From assembly GCF_900099735.1 (NCBI RefSeq), contig NZ_FNDT01000003.1, positions 62,001 to 126,000 on the forward strand: a stretch of DNA of 64,000 nucleotides. The letters are read 5' to 3'. The notes beneath the pieces were generated by a model. The model did no database searches, had not been told where the DNA came from, and saw only the letters and a list, made by a program, of their open reading frames with translations. The stretch is from Arthrobacter subterraneus (GTDB lineage Bacteria > Actinomycetota > Actinomycetes > Actinomycetales > Micrococcaceae). Positions 41,083-49,609 of this stretch are shown piece by piece; position 1 is the first letter of the stretch; the number at the start of each line of letters is the position of its first letter. The translations under genes and the position numbers were made by a program.

Positions 41083-42126
41083 ATGAACCAGACTCACGAA
41101 CCCGGGCAGCACGTGTTCCTGGAACTACGCGCCCGGGATGCCTGGGCCCAGCGGGATTATCGGGCCGCCCGGGAATTTGCCGGGCAGGCCCGCGGTGCCG
41201 CGGACGCGAACGGTGACGAGAACGCGTCGTGGAACATGGCGTTCCTGCAGCTGGAGTGCCTGAAGAAGGAGGGGCGGTTCGAGGAAGCCGCCTCGACCTC
41301 GGAAGCCCTGCGCGCGCACCCGCTGACCCAGCGTTATCCTGACCTCGCCGCCCGGGTGTCCACCTTCCTTGCTGACACCCTGATTGGGCGGGGCAACCTG
41401 GAAGCGGCCATGGTTGAAGCCCGGCGGGCCGTCGAAGCCGCAGAACAGGCCACCGGATCACCTGATCTCAGGATCCGCGCCCAGCACGCCCTCATTGCAG
41501 CCCTCGCGGAAAGCGACCAGGTTGATGATGCCTGGGAGGAATGCCTTCGGCTGGCGGAACTCATCACCCCGGAGGTGAATTCACAGACTGCGGGCAAGGC
41601 GTACTGGGTGATCGGCAACGTGGCCTATCTCAGGCGGGACACCCAAGCCGGCACTGAGTACCACCGACGCGCGGCCAGTCATCTTTCGCCGTCGAACGAC
41701 CTCGATCTGTGGGCACGCTTCAACCGTGCATCCGCCGCACTTCGCCTGGCCGGCGGAGTGGTGGAGCCCGAGACACTCGAATGCATTGAACGGGCGGAAC
41801 TTGCGGCATCGATTGTCGGGGGAAGCGAACGCGACAAACTGGAGCTGTCCCTCACACGAGCGCACTGGCTGCTTCTCACGGGCCAGGTTGACGCCGCCGT
41901 TGAGCGGCTCAAACCGATCTGCGAGGCATCCTCGCTAATGGCCAGCCAAACGGCCGCCGAGGCCTACCTGCTTCTCGGGCAGGCCCTGGACCGCCTCGGA
42001 GATCCGCTCGAGAGCCTGTTCCAGCTCGAGAAAAGCCAGGAATTGTTCCGGCAATCGGGCGCTCCCGACAGGGAAGCCCACGTAGGCGCGTTGATTGACG
42101 ATGCTGTGCGTAGGTCCGGGGCATAG
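41083..42126 (+). CDS. TPR-repeat protein 2 (putative peptide receptor, Rap/RRNPP-like)
   Basis: 347 residues, paralogue of TPR protein 1 along the whole length. Helical repeats such as ELRARDAWAQRDYRAAREFA, ALIAALAESDQVDDAWEECL and LLGQALDRLGDPLESLFQLE have TPR-like spacing. No HTH, signal peptide or membrane helix, so it is cytoplasmic. The ATG at 41083 follows GAGG closely. It diverges from pro-peptide 2 with a 239-base intergenic region. The four-gene arrangement peptide-TPR-peptide-TPR indicates a tandem duplication of a two-gene module. If TPR1/TPR2 bind re-imported peptides, an oligopeptide permease elsewhere would be needed; none lies in this window. Confidence 0.82.
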   Translation: MNQTHEPGQHVFLELRARDAWAQRDYRAAREFAGQARGAADANGDENASWNMAFLQLECLKKEGRFEEAASTSEALRAHPLTQRYPDLAARVSTFLADTLIGRGNLEAAMVEARRAVEAAEQATGSPDLRIRAQHALIAALAESDQVDDAWEECLRLAELITPEVNSQTAGKAYWVIGNVAYLRRDTQAGTEYHRRAASHLSPSNDLDLWARFNRASAALRLAGGVVEPETLECIERAELAASIVGGSERDKLELSLTRAHWLLLTGQVDAAVERLKPICEASSLMASQTAAEAYLLLGQALDRLGDPLESLFQLEKSQELFRQSGAPDREAHVGALIDDAVRRSGA

Positions 42127-42160
42127 TCTCCGGGCGTGCCGCAGAATCCTGAAGGAACCC

Positions 42161-43720
42161 TCAGGGCTTTAGTTCCTCCAGGACTTCCTGGACTTCCTCG
42201 TTGGAGAACTTTCGCCACGGTGAGGAGTCAGCCGTCTGCAGGGCCGCTTCGGGACTGTCGCTCCGGTTCCACCACTTCGCCTCAAAGACATGCCCGTCAA
42301 ACAGAATGCGGTCGCCTTTCTCATAGACCTTCTCCGCATCCCATCCCGGGTACGTCCCGGCCGGTGCGGTGACAACGGGCAGCGGCCGCTCCCCCGGCAG
42401 CACGGGCCCGATCAGCGTCCAGGGGGTCTCGGCAGCCTGGAGCACCGGATTGTCCGGCACATCTCCACTCGTCCAGTACTTGGCCGAATAGACCTTGCCC
42501 CTCCAGACAACCCGGTCGTCCACCACATAGGTGGATTCCTCCGCCCAGATTGGATAGGGGCTGGTCTCAGGATCATCGACTACCGGTTCCGGAGTGGGCT
42601 CCGCGGTGGTTGGCGCCGAGTTCAGGGTTGCTGCCCGTCCCTCGAAACCGGCCCCGAGGATGTCTGCAAAAAGCATCCCGTCCTGTTCGATGCCGCTGCA
42701 GCTGTCGGACACGATGCTCACGTCGCCGTAGTTGTCACTGCAGGTGGCGTCACGGTTGAGGGACCACATCGACATCCGGCCCACCCCCGATTCCAGGGCG
42801 AACGTATTGAACGCTGCGGCAGCATCGAGATCGAAGACCTCCGCGGGGACATCATTCTGGCCGATCATCGGTGTCAGCCCGATCTTCCTCCACAGCGTCT
42901 GAGGCCCGAGGCTGATGCCAGCCCGGTCATACAGGATGCCCAGCTGGGAGTGGGTTGCACGCGCCGCGGCGATCGACGCAACCAGCTGTGATACCCCGGC
43001 TTCCCGGCTTCCCCCGTAGTCCATCGTCATGACGTTCACTCCGGCGAGGTCGACGCCGCCTTCAAGCATCGCGGTCACGGCGTCGGTGCCCTGCACTGTC
43101 AGCCCTGACGGTGCTACGGGCACAGTGAGCCACACGTTCAAAGTCTTGCCGCCGGCGCGGCGTTCCTCCTGCAACGCGGCAATTGCCTCGGCCCTTCGGG
43201 CGCCCGCTTCGGAGTCGGCGAGATCCTCACCCTCGATGTCCAGGTCGATGGTGGTGAGATCGTAGCGTTCGACGACCGACCGGTACGCCCTCGTCAGTTG
43301 CCGCACATCGGTGCAGGTCCGGGCCAGCTCGTCGTTGATCAAGCCTCCGAATGACACGGCAACCTCCCCACCGCCCTGCAGCAGGCGCGCAATCCGCCGG
43401 TCGAGGTCCAGCTGCGACTGTGCTTCATCCATGGTGTAGGCGGCTCCCCAGGAGGGCCTGCATTTTTCCTTTGGATCCGCAACGATGAAGGACAGCACCA
43501 CGCTCTTGCCTTGCGCAGATGCGGGCTGCTCGAACGGATAAAAGGGTGTCGCCGTGGCGTCCACATACCCCGCAAACCACGAGCCCCCGTTGGCGGCGGC
43601 GCGCACGTCCTCAAAGCGGTTCCAGCCCACAAAAGTTGACGCTACCAGCGCTCCGACGACGGCGACCAGGACGGTGAGACGGACAGGCGAAAGCCTGCGG
43701 CCGGGAAAACGTTTGGACAT
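42161..43720 (-). CDS. Secreted GH18 chitinase with two ChiC-type carbohydrate-binding modules
   Basis: 519 residues. An N-terminal membrane/signal segment (SPVRLTVLVAVVGALVASTF) leads to a GH18 TIM barrel (about 45-360). The catalytic DxDxE motif is YDLTTIDLDIEGED, near residue 160; other barrel strands are VAVSFGGLIND and GVNVMTMDYGG. Two C-terminal chitin-binding modules of the CBM5/12 type follow a Pro/Glu linker: YPIWAEESTYVVDDRVVWRG (about 390) and YPGWDAEKVYEKGDRILFDG (about 455), both with AKYW/AKWW aromatic motifs. It should hydrolyse extracellular chitin. It diverges from the GT2 gene; its upstream region contains a nested inverted repeat. Confidence 0.9.
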   Translation of the reverse strand: MSKRFPGRRLSPVRLTVLVAVVGALVASTFVGWNRFEDVRAAANGGSWFAGYVDATATPFYPFEQPASAQGKSVVLSFIVADPKEKCRPSWGAAYTMDEAQSQLDLDRRIARLLQGGGEVAVSFGGLINDELARTCTDVRQLTRAYRSVVERYDLTTIDLDIEGEDLADSEAGARRAEAIAALQEERRAGGKTLNVWLTVPVAPSGLTVQGTDAVTAMLEGGVDLAGVNVMTMDYGGSREAGVSQLVASIAAARATHSQLGILYDRAGISLGPQTLWRKIGLTPMIGQNDVPAEVFDLDAAAAFNTFALESGVGRMSMWSLNRDATCSDNYGDVSIVSDSCSGIEQDGMLFADILGAGFEGRAATLNSAPTTAEPTPEPVVDDPETSPYPIWAEESTYVVDDRVVWRGKVYSAKYWTSGDVPDNPVLQAAETPWTLIGPVLPGERPLPVVTAPAGTYPGWDAEKVYEKGDRILFDGHVFEAKWWNRSDSPEAALQTADSSPWRKFSNEEVQEVLEELKP

Positions 43721-43730
43721 GGGTCCCCCA

Positions 43731-43767
43731 GATACGAGACCGTTCGGACGGGAACGGTGAGCGTATC
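43731..43767. promoter_or_regulatory. Nested inverted repeat upstream of the chitinase
   Basis: Outer arms GATACG/CGTATC and inner arms ACCGTTC/GAACGGT around a 6-base centre, 11 bases from the chitinase ATG. It could be an operator or a hairpin in the mRNA leader. Confidence 0.45.
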
Positions 43768-43912
43768 GTAACGGTGAAAGGCACCGGAATCAAAATGGTG
43801 TACTGTTTCGTCCGTCACACCCTTCACCCTTTTGCTGGGCCGTCACCTCAGCAGGGCGCGGATGTACACCGTTGGCAGCCAGGACCGTCACCTGCAGCAG
43901 CCGCATTTGACC

Positions 43913-43934
43913 GGACATTCCGTGCGGAATGTCC
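43913..43934. promoter_or_regulatory. 22-bp inverted repeat at the glycosyltransferase start
   Basis: GGACATTCCG, 2 bases, CGGAATGTCC: perfect 10-bp arms. It covers the first possible ATG of the glycosyltransferase, so it would be an operator or the translation start lies further down. Confidence 0.5.
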
Positions 43935-46283
43935 ATGAGCGTATGGGGGCGGGGCGGAATGAACCAGGAAGTTGCCCTACCGGAATCACCGGTAGGAACA
44001 GCCACAACGTCGGGCACAGCGACGCGGCGCCGGCAGTGGGGATCGGAGAAAAGGTCCGAGCCGCTGTCGATCGTCCATCCACAGCCAACACGGCGGAAGA
44101 TCGCGCTGGGACGCCTTGGCATCGTTGTCACCATCCTCGGCTGGGTAGCCTATGTTGTCTCGACAATCCTTCGGGAGCTCTCCGAGAATCCGTCGCTCGG
44201 CTTCCGGTTCCAGCTGGAGGCCATCTTCTACCTCGTGGTGGTCACCTTCCTGACGTTTTCCGCGCTGATGTACCTGCTCGCGCGGCAGGGAGCGCTCTAT
44301 CGTTTCCGCGACCACCGTCGCGTCCCCCGCGGTGAACTGGATAGGCACTTCGCCCGGTACGAGGAGAGCATCACGGTCCTGGTGCCCTCCTACGCCGAAG
44401 AACCCGACGTGGTCCGCGCAACCCTCTGGTCCGCCGCCCTGCAGGAATTTCCGAATCTGCGGGTGACCCTCCTGCTCGATGACCCGCCTCACCCGACTGA
44501 CCCGGCGATTCTGGCGCGGCTGGAAGCCACACGAGCCCTGGCAGCCGAAATAGAGAGCACGTTGCTCGAACCGTCGATGCGGTTCAACACTGCCCTCGAC
44601 GACTACCGGGGCCGCATTGCAGCGAATGCCCCGGCAGGTGATGAACTCCCACGGCTGATCGCCGAGTACGAGGCCGCAGCCGTATGGCTGGAAACGATGG
44701 CCGAAAACGAGGCAGTCGACGACCACGTGGACGAGTTCTTCGTGGATCTTGTACTGATGGGCCTCGCTCGGGAACTGCGGCTGACGATCCTGGCGCTGGG
44801 CGCCGCGCTGTCCCAGCACAGTGCTCCCGAGCCTGACCGCATGGTCGAGCTCTACCAGCGCCTTGCCCGCATCTTCACCGCATCCATGAACACGTTCGAG
44901 CGCAAGCTTTACTCCTCGCTCTCGCACGAGGCAAACAAGGCGATGAACCTCAATGCCTACATCTCCCTCATGGGCAGCCGCTGGCATAAGGAGAAGGCAG
45001 CCAACGGTGTTGTACTGCGCCCCGCAGTACAACACCACGTCGATGACCTGGTGGTTCCGGATTCGACGTACCTCCTCACGCTCGACGCCGACTCCCTCCT
45101 CCTGCGCGACTATTGCCTCCGGCTGGTCCATCTGCTGGAAGCCCCGGGAAACGAGCGGGTCGCCGTAACCCAAACCCCGTACTCGTCGTTCCGCGGAGCA
45201 CCGACCCGCATTGAACGGGTTGCGGGCGCCACCACGGACATTCAGCACATCCTCCACCAGGGCATGACCTATTTCGGGGCCACCTTCTGGGTGGGAGCAA
45301 ACGCTGTGATCCGCAAGCGGGCGATCGAAGACATCGTCGAGGTTGAGAACGTCGGCGGGTTTGATATCAAGACCTATATCCAGGACCGCACCGTCATCGA
45401 GGACACCGAATCCAGCGTCGACCTCGGCACACATGGCTGGACCCTGGTCAACTATCCCGAGCGCCTCAGCTACAGCGCCACGCCGCCCGACTTCGGTTCC
45501 CTGGTGGTTCAGCGACGGCGATGGGCAAACGGCGGGCTGCTCATCCTTCCCAAACTCTGGAACCAGCTTCGGGAGCGGAAGCACCGGCGGGAACGCATCC
45601 TCGTCCGCGAGATCATTCTTCGCGTGAACTACATGGCCTCGATTGCGTGGGCGAGTTTCGGCCTTCTGTTCCTCCTGGGCTACCCCTACGACAGCCGGCT
45701 CCTGAGCCCGTTGGTCTTCATCACGGCGCTGCCGTACTTCCTCGCCATGGGCAGCGACCTTCGCGATTGCGGCCACCGTTTCAGTGACATCTTCAGGATT
45801 TACGGTTTCAACATCGTTCTCCTGCCTGTGAACCTGGCCGGTGTACTGAAATCCGTACAGCAGGCATTCACCGGTGAGAAGATCCCGTTCGTGCGGACGC
45901 CGAAAGTCAAGGACCGGACAGCCGCTCCTGCCCTCTACGTTGTGGTTCCGTTCCTGATCGTGGCGTACTCCCTGTTCACCTTCTGGCGTGATCTCGTCAG
46001 CGAAAACTGGGGCAACGCTGCCTTCGCGATGCTGAACGCCCTGCTGGCGTTCTACGCGATCCGCGCCTACATCGGTCTGAAGAACTCGGTCGTAGACATA
46101 GTGCTGGGCATCCTGAACTGGCTCTACGTCCCACCGCGGAAACCGAGGCAACGGCGGTCGCCGGTCATCGAGAAGCGGCCCGAGGAGGCTGACTGGGAGG
46201 CGATCCTGTACCACGGCGACCGCCGTTTGAACCGCGACATGCGCCAGGGCAATGACCGTCGTCGTCGTATCTCTGTACGGTAG
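43929..46283 (+). CDS. Membrane family 2 glycosyltransferase (cellulose/hyaluronan synthase-like) with large insert
   Basis: 784 residues. Two N-terminal membrane helices (about 59-115), a GT2 catalytic domain, then 4-5 membrane helices (about 570-740). It should polymerise and export a polysaccharide from a nucleotide sugar. Motifs are SITVLVPSYAEEPDVVRATL, TLLLDD, the DxD-type TYLLTLDADSLL, the acceptor-site ED of RTVIEDTESSVDLG and QRRRWANGG (QxxRW). About 190 residues of helical sequence separate LLLDD from the DxD, longer than in ordinary GT2s. The start is uncertain: ATGs at 43929, 43935 and 43959 are in frame; the first lies inside a dyad. No strong ribosome site is visible. Confidence 0.87.
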   Translation: MSMSVWGRGGMNQEVALPESPVGTATTSGTATRRRQWGSEKRSEPLSIVHPQPTRRKIALGRLGIVVTILGWVAYVVSTILRELSENPSLGFRFQLEAIFYLVVVTFLTFSALMYLLARQGALYRFRDHRRVPRGELDRHFARYEESITVLVPSYAEEPDVVRATLWSAALQEFPNLRVTLLLDDPPHPTDPAILARLEATRALAAEIESTLLEPSMRFNTALDDYRGRIAANAPAGDELPRLIAEYEAAAVWLETMAENEAVDDHVDEFFVDLVLMGLARELRLTILALGAALSQHSAPEPDRMVELYQRLARIFTASMNTFERKLYSSLSHEANKAMNLNAYISLMGSRWHKEKAANGVVLRPAVQHHVDDLVVPDSTYLLTLDADSLLLRDYCLRLVHLLEAPGNERVAVTQTPYSSFRGAPTRIERVAGATTDIQHILHQGMTYFGATFWVGANAVIRKRAIEDIVEVENVGGFDIKTYIQDRTVIEDTESSVDLGTHGWTLVNYPERLSYSATPPDFGSLVVQRRRWANGGLLILPKLWNQLRERKHRRERILVREIILRVNYMASIAWASFGLLFLLGYPYDSRLLSPLVFITALPYFLAMGSDLRDCGHRFSDIFRIYGFNIVLLPVNLAGVLKSVQQAFTGEKIPFVRTPKVKDRTAAPALYVVVPFLIVAYSLFTFWRDLVSENWGNAAFAMLNALLAFYAIRAYIGLKNSVVDIVLGILNWLYVPPRKPRQRRSPVIEKRPEEADWEAILYHGDRRLNRDMRQGNDRRRRISVR

Positions 46284-46355
46284 TTTCAAAGCAGTTTTCG
46301 TGAACGGGATCTGGGCTCCAATGCGGCGCTCACTGCAAGGAAAGCGACGCTCGGT

Positions 46356-46739
46356 ATGAACGCAGGCTGGCTGACGCCCACTGAGGCACCGGATGCGCCT
46401 GCGCCCGTTTCGGTCATCCGTCTGGTCCTCCCGCAGGGTGAGCACATCACCGCGGATATTGCGGACCGGTTCGCGGCCCAGGCCCGTGTTGAAGCGGGGG
46501 GCGTTCCGCAGCCCATCCTCCTCGTCATTACCGGGGTAGCCTCGCTCAGCCGCGGAGCCCGCGCCGTCCTGAGCCGTTCCCGCACAGCCTCCTCGATTGC
46601 AGTGGTGGGCGGCAGCGCGGTGGACAGGGTCCTTGCGAACTTCCTCATCGGTGGTGAGCCGGCACCCTGCCCTACCCGCTACTTCGGGAATGAAGACGCT
46701 GCTCTCGCCTGGCTGCTTGGACCCGCACATGACGGCTGA
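46356..46739 (+). CDS. STAS/SpoIIAA-like small protein
   Basis: 127 residues, family only tentatively placed. Pattern: VSVIRLVLPQGEHITADIAD, ILLVITGVASLSRGARAVL, SIAVVGGSAVDRVLANFLIG, and the SpoIIAA-like ending CPTRYFGNEDAALAWLLGP. Such domains bind partner proteins or small ligands. Its stop overlaps the start of the GGDEF-EAL gene by 11 bases, so the two are translated together and probably interact. It follows the glycosyltransferase after 72 bases. Confidence 0.65.
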   Translation: MNAGWLTPTEAPDAPAPVSVIRLVLPQGEHITADIADRFAAQARVEAGGVPQPILLVITGVASLSRGARAVLSRSRTASSIAVVGGSAVDRVLANFLIGGEPAPCPTRYFGNEDAALAWLLGPAHDG

Positions 46740-48324
46740 GGACGGTGATCCCCGCCTGGCGATGCTGGTTGACGGCATCGTTCGCCTGTCGCGGGGAGAC
46801 CTCAGCAGCCGGATGACTCCCTCCGCTGCGCGCGATGATGTTGACGCCGTCATCACCGGCGTCAACCTTCTCGCAGAAGAGCTTGAGCTGGTCTACCGGC
46901 AGTTCGAGAAACGCGTGGAAAACCGCACCGCAATGCTTCACCAGGCGCACCTGGACATGAAGCGCATGGCCATGACGGACGCGCTCACCGGGCTGTCCAA
47001 CCGGGTGGACCTCATCGAGGACATCGAGAAGTCCCTGAACGCGCAGCGCAGCGGCTCAGCCCCACCGGCGCTCCTGCTGCTTGACCTGGATTCCTTCAAG
47101 AACATCAATGACCGGTTCGGCCACGACGCGGGTGACGACGTGCTGCGCGAGGTTGCGGAGCGGCTCCGGAGCGTGGTCCGGGCCACGGACACCGTGGCCC
47201 GGCTCGGAGGGGACGAGTTCGCTATCCTGGTGACGGAGGCCACCATGGAGATTGCCCTCGGCGTGGCCAACCGGGCGCTCGAGGTCCTCGCCCAGAGTAT
47301 CGACGTCGAGGAGTTCAGCGTGCAGCCGCGCGCCAGCATCGGGCTCCGCCTTGCCACCGGTGAACATACCGCCGACGCGCTGCTGCATGAGGCCGATACG
47401 GCCATGTATGCGGCAAAGCACGAGGGCCGCAGCACCATCAGGACCTTCGAACCGGTCATGCTCTATGAACGGCAGCTTCGTACTCTCATGGCCTCGGAAC
47501 TGCGCGACGCCATCGGAACCGATCAGCTCTGCGTTCACTACCAGCCGGTGGTCAATCTGAGCGACGGATCGGTCAACGGCGTGGAGGTGCTCGTCCGGTG
47601 GGAACACCCGAGCCGGGGAATGATCTCTCCTGAGGACTTCATCCCTCTCGCCGAAGAGATCGGAGCCATTTCGGAACTCGACCGGTGGGTCATGACAACG
47701 GCGCTCCAGCAGTTCGCGATCTGGCGGGCTGCGCTGCTTCTCCCGGACGACTTCCAGATGCGGGTCAACATCTCGGCGGTCGAGCTGCGCCAGCTCGACA
47801 TGGTCGACTTCGTCCGCAGCCTGCTCAAGCGGATGTCCGTGCCGCCGCCTGCCCTGGTCATCGAGATCACGGAATCGGCGCTGGTCAGCGGTGGTGAGGT
47901 GGAAACCTACTCCCTGCTCAGCTTCAAGCAGCTCGGAGTGTCGATCGAGATCGACGATTTTGGAACGGGATATTCATCGATCAGTTACCTGCGCAAGCTA
48001 CCGGTCGACATGGTGAAGGTTGACCGCTCCATCCTGCAGGAGCCGGCCGAAGGGACGTGGCAGCCGCGGTTCGTGGCAGCCGTGTACCAGCTCATCCAGG
48101 CGGCCGGTCTGGGTGCCGTCTTCGAAGGGATCGAGACGCAGGAACAGGCACAGTTCCTTCGGTCACTGGGCGAGCTGAGCGGGCAGGGCTTCTACTTCAG
48201 CAAGCCGCTTCCCGAGCCCGACATCACCGCCCTGCTGCGCTCCCGCAGTGCGCTCCCCCTGGGTCAGAACGACGTACTCTCGGGCGGTCAGGACAACGAC
48301 GGCACCGCAGGGTGCGACAGCTGA
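46729..48324 (+). CDS. GGDEF-EAL cyclic-di-GMP turnover protein
   Basis: 531 residues. N-terminal HAMP-like helices (about 1-65), GGDEF domain (about 85-240) and EAL domain (about 270-510). The diguanylate cyclase motif is intact (RLGGDEFAIL, residue about 161), with the inhibitory RxxD (RATD) five residues before it. The EAL motif reads EVL (GVEVLVRWEHP), keeping the catalytic Glu; other phosphodiesterase residues look intact (NISAVELRQ, EITESAL, IDDFGTGYSS, KVDRSIL, FEGIETQEQ). So both activities are possible. No membrane helix, so soluble. Placed after a GT2, it may set c-di-GMP for polysaccharide export (inference). Confidence 0.93.
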   Translation: MTAEDGDPRLAMLVDGIVRLSRGDLSSRMTPSAARDDVDAVITGVNLLAEELELVYRQFEKRVENRTAMLHQAHLDMKRMAMTDALTGLSNRVDLIEDIEKSLNAQRSGSAPPALLLLDLDSFKNINDRFGHDAGDDVLREVAERLRSVVRATDTVARLGGDEFAILVTEATMEIALGVANRALEVLAQSIDVEEFSVQPRASIGLRLATGEHTADALLHEADTAMYAAKHEGRSTIRTFEPVMLYERQLRTLMASELRDAIGTDQLCVHYQPVVNLSDGSVNGVEVLVRWEHPSRGMISPEDFIPLAEEIGAISELDRWVMTTALQQFAIWRAALLLPDDFQMRVNISAVELRQLDMVDFVRSLLKRMSVPPPALVIEITESALVSGGEVETYSLLSFKQLGVSIEIDDFGTGYSSISYLRKLPVDMVKVDRSILQEPAEGTWQPRFVAAVYQLIQAAGLGAVFEGIETQEQAQFLRSLGELSGQGFYFSKPLPEPDITALLRSRSALPLGQNDVLSGGQDNDGTAGCDS

Positions 48325-48331
48325 GACGACT

Positions 48332-48363
48332 GTTGCCCGGCTCCACCGAAGGAACCGGGCAAC
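48332..48363. terminator. Bidirectional hairpin between GGDEF-EAL and ilvE
   Basis: GTTGCCCGG and CCGGGCAAC, 9-bp arms with a 14-base loop, between convergent genes; the loop itself contains a TCC/GGA pairing. Confidence 0.65.
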
Positions 48364-48390
48364 CGTAGCGGGCATTTGGCGCAGGGCCGC

Positions 48391-49497
48391 CTACACGAGG
48401 CGGGTCATCCAGCCGTGGGGATCCTCAACCTTGCCCGTCTGGATTCCAAGCAGCTGCTCCCGAAGGGACATGGTGACCTCACCGGCCGAAGGATCCGGCG
48501 CGCTGATCACCTCGTCGCCGTCCTTGAGCTCGCCGATCGGGGTGATCACCGCCGCAGTACCGCAGGCAAAGACCTCGGTGATGTCGCCGCTGCCCACGCC
48601 GTCACGCCACTCATCCAGGGTGATGACCCGTTCCTGCACATCCAGTCCACGGTCCCTGGCAAGCTGGATGATCGAGGAGCGGGTGATGCCTTCGAGAATG
48701 GTTCCGCTCAGTGCGGGCGTCACCAGCGTGCCGTCCCTGAAGACGAAGAAGACGTTCATCCCGCCGAGTTCCTCGACGGCGTTGTTGTTGAACTGGTCGA
48801 GGAAGAGCACCTGCTTGCAGTTGTGCGCCTCGGCCTCCAGCTGCGCTGCGAGCGACGCCGCATAGTTGCCGCCGCACTTCGCCGCGCCGGTGCCGCCGCG
48901 TCCTGCGCGGGCGTAGTTCCTGGAGACCCAGATGGAGACCGGAGCCAGTTCACCGCCGAAGTAGTTCGCGGCGGGTGAGGCAATGACCCGGTAGGACACC
49001 TCGCGTGCAGGGCGGACACCGAGGAAGGCTTCGGTGGCAATCATGAACGGACGCAGGTAGAGGCTCTCACCGTCGCGGCTCGGGACCCACTCGCGGTCAG
49101 CTCCCACGAGCTGGCGCAACGACTCCAGAAAGACTTCTTCAGGCAGCTGCGGCAACGCAAGCCGCGCGGCCGAGCGGTTAAGCCGGGCAGCGTTGGCCTC
49201 CGGACGGAAGGTCCAGATGGAACCATCGGCATGGCGGTATGCCTTCATGCCCTCGAAGATTTCCTGGCCGTAGTGCAGTACTGCGGCAGCCGGGTCCATG
49301 GAGATGGGCCCGTAAGCTTCCAGCCGGGCGTTACCCCAGCCACCCTCGCCCTGTGCATCGACGGTGAAGTCGACCACCACGGTGTGGTCAGTGAAATGGT
49401 TGCCGAATCCTGGGTTGGCGAGAATTGCCGCCCGGTCAGCCTCCTTGGTGGGGTTCGCGGATGGGTACTGGGCAAATTCCAGCTGCGTAGCTGTCAT
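48391..49497 (-). CDS. ilvE: Branched-chain amino acid aminotransferase
   Basis: 368 residues. PLP fold type IV enzyme making Leu, Ile and Val from their keto acids with glutamate. The Schiff-base Lys is in GRGGTGAAKCGGNYAASL. Other blocks are VLHYGQEIFEGMKAYRHADG, SLYLRPFMIATEAFLGVRPA, FLDQFNNNAVEELGGMNVFF and the PLP-phosphate loop TVTPALSGTILEGITRSSII-like. I chose ATG 49497, immediately after GGAGGAATC. It follows leuB on the same strand with a 112-base gap. Confidence 0.96.
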   Translation of the reverse strand: MTATQLEFAQYPSANPTKEADRAAILANPGFGNHFTDHTVVVDFTVDAQGEGGWGNARLEAYGPISMDPAAAVLHYGQEIFEGMKAYRHADGSIWTFRPEANAARLNRSAARLALPQLPEEVFLESLRQLVGADREWVPSRDGESLYLRPFMIATEAFLGVRPAREVSYRVIASPAANYFGGELAPVSIWVSRNYARAGRGGTGAAKCGGNYAASLAAQLEAEAHNCKQVLFLDQFNNNAVEELGGMNVFFVFRDGTLVTPALSGTILEGITRSSIIQLARDRGLDVQERVITLDEWRDGVGSGDITEVFACGTAAVITPIGELKDGDEVISAPDPSAGEVTMSLREQLLGIQTGKVEDPHGWMTRLV

Positions 49498-49609
49498 GAT
49501 TCCTCCACGGTTACCTTGCCGTCGCCTCAAACGACAGACAGGGGCGCCTACGGTGGTCCCTTCCGGGATGCACTCTGACGGTTGGTTGAGTTAATGGGTC
49601 CTAACCAGC

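Noticed and set aside
43986-46865. Open frame of 959 codons on the minus strand opposite the glycosyltransferase
   Set aside because: Mirror of a GC-rich gene; no recognisable motif, Arg/Gln/His-rich composition, while the plus strand encodes an intact GT2.
47584-47610. Degenerate EAL (EVL) as evidence of an inactive phosphodiesterase
   Set aside because: The catalytic Glu and all other metal/substrate residues that I could check are kept; EVL variants can be active.
49498-49609. T-box or leader-peptide attenuator upstream of ilvE
   Set aside because: No run of Leu/Ile/Val codons and no terminator/antiterminator pair visible.
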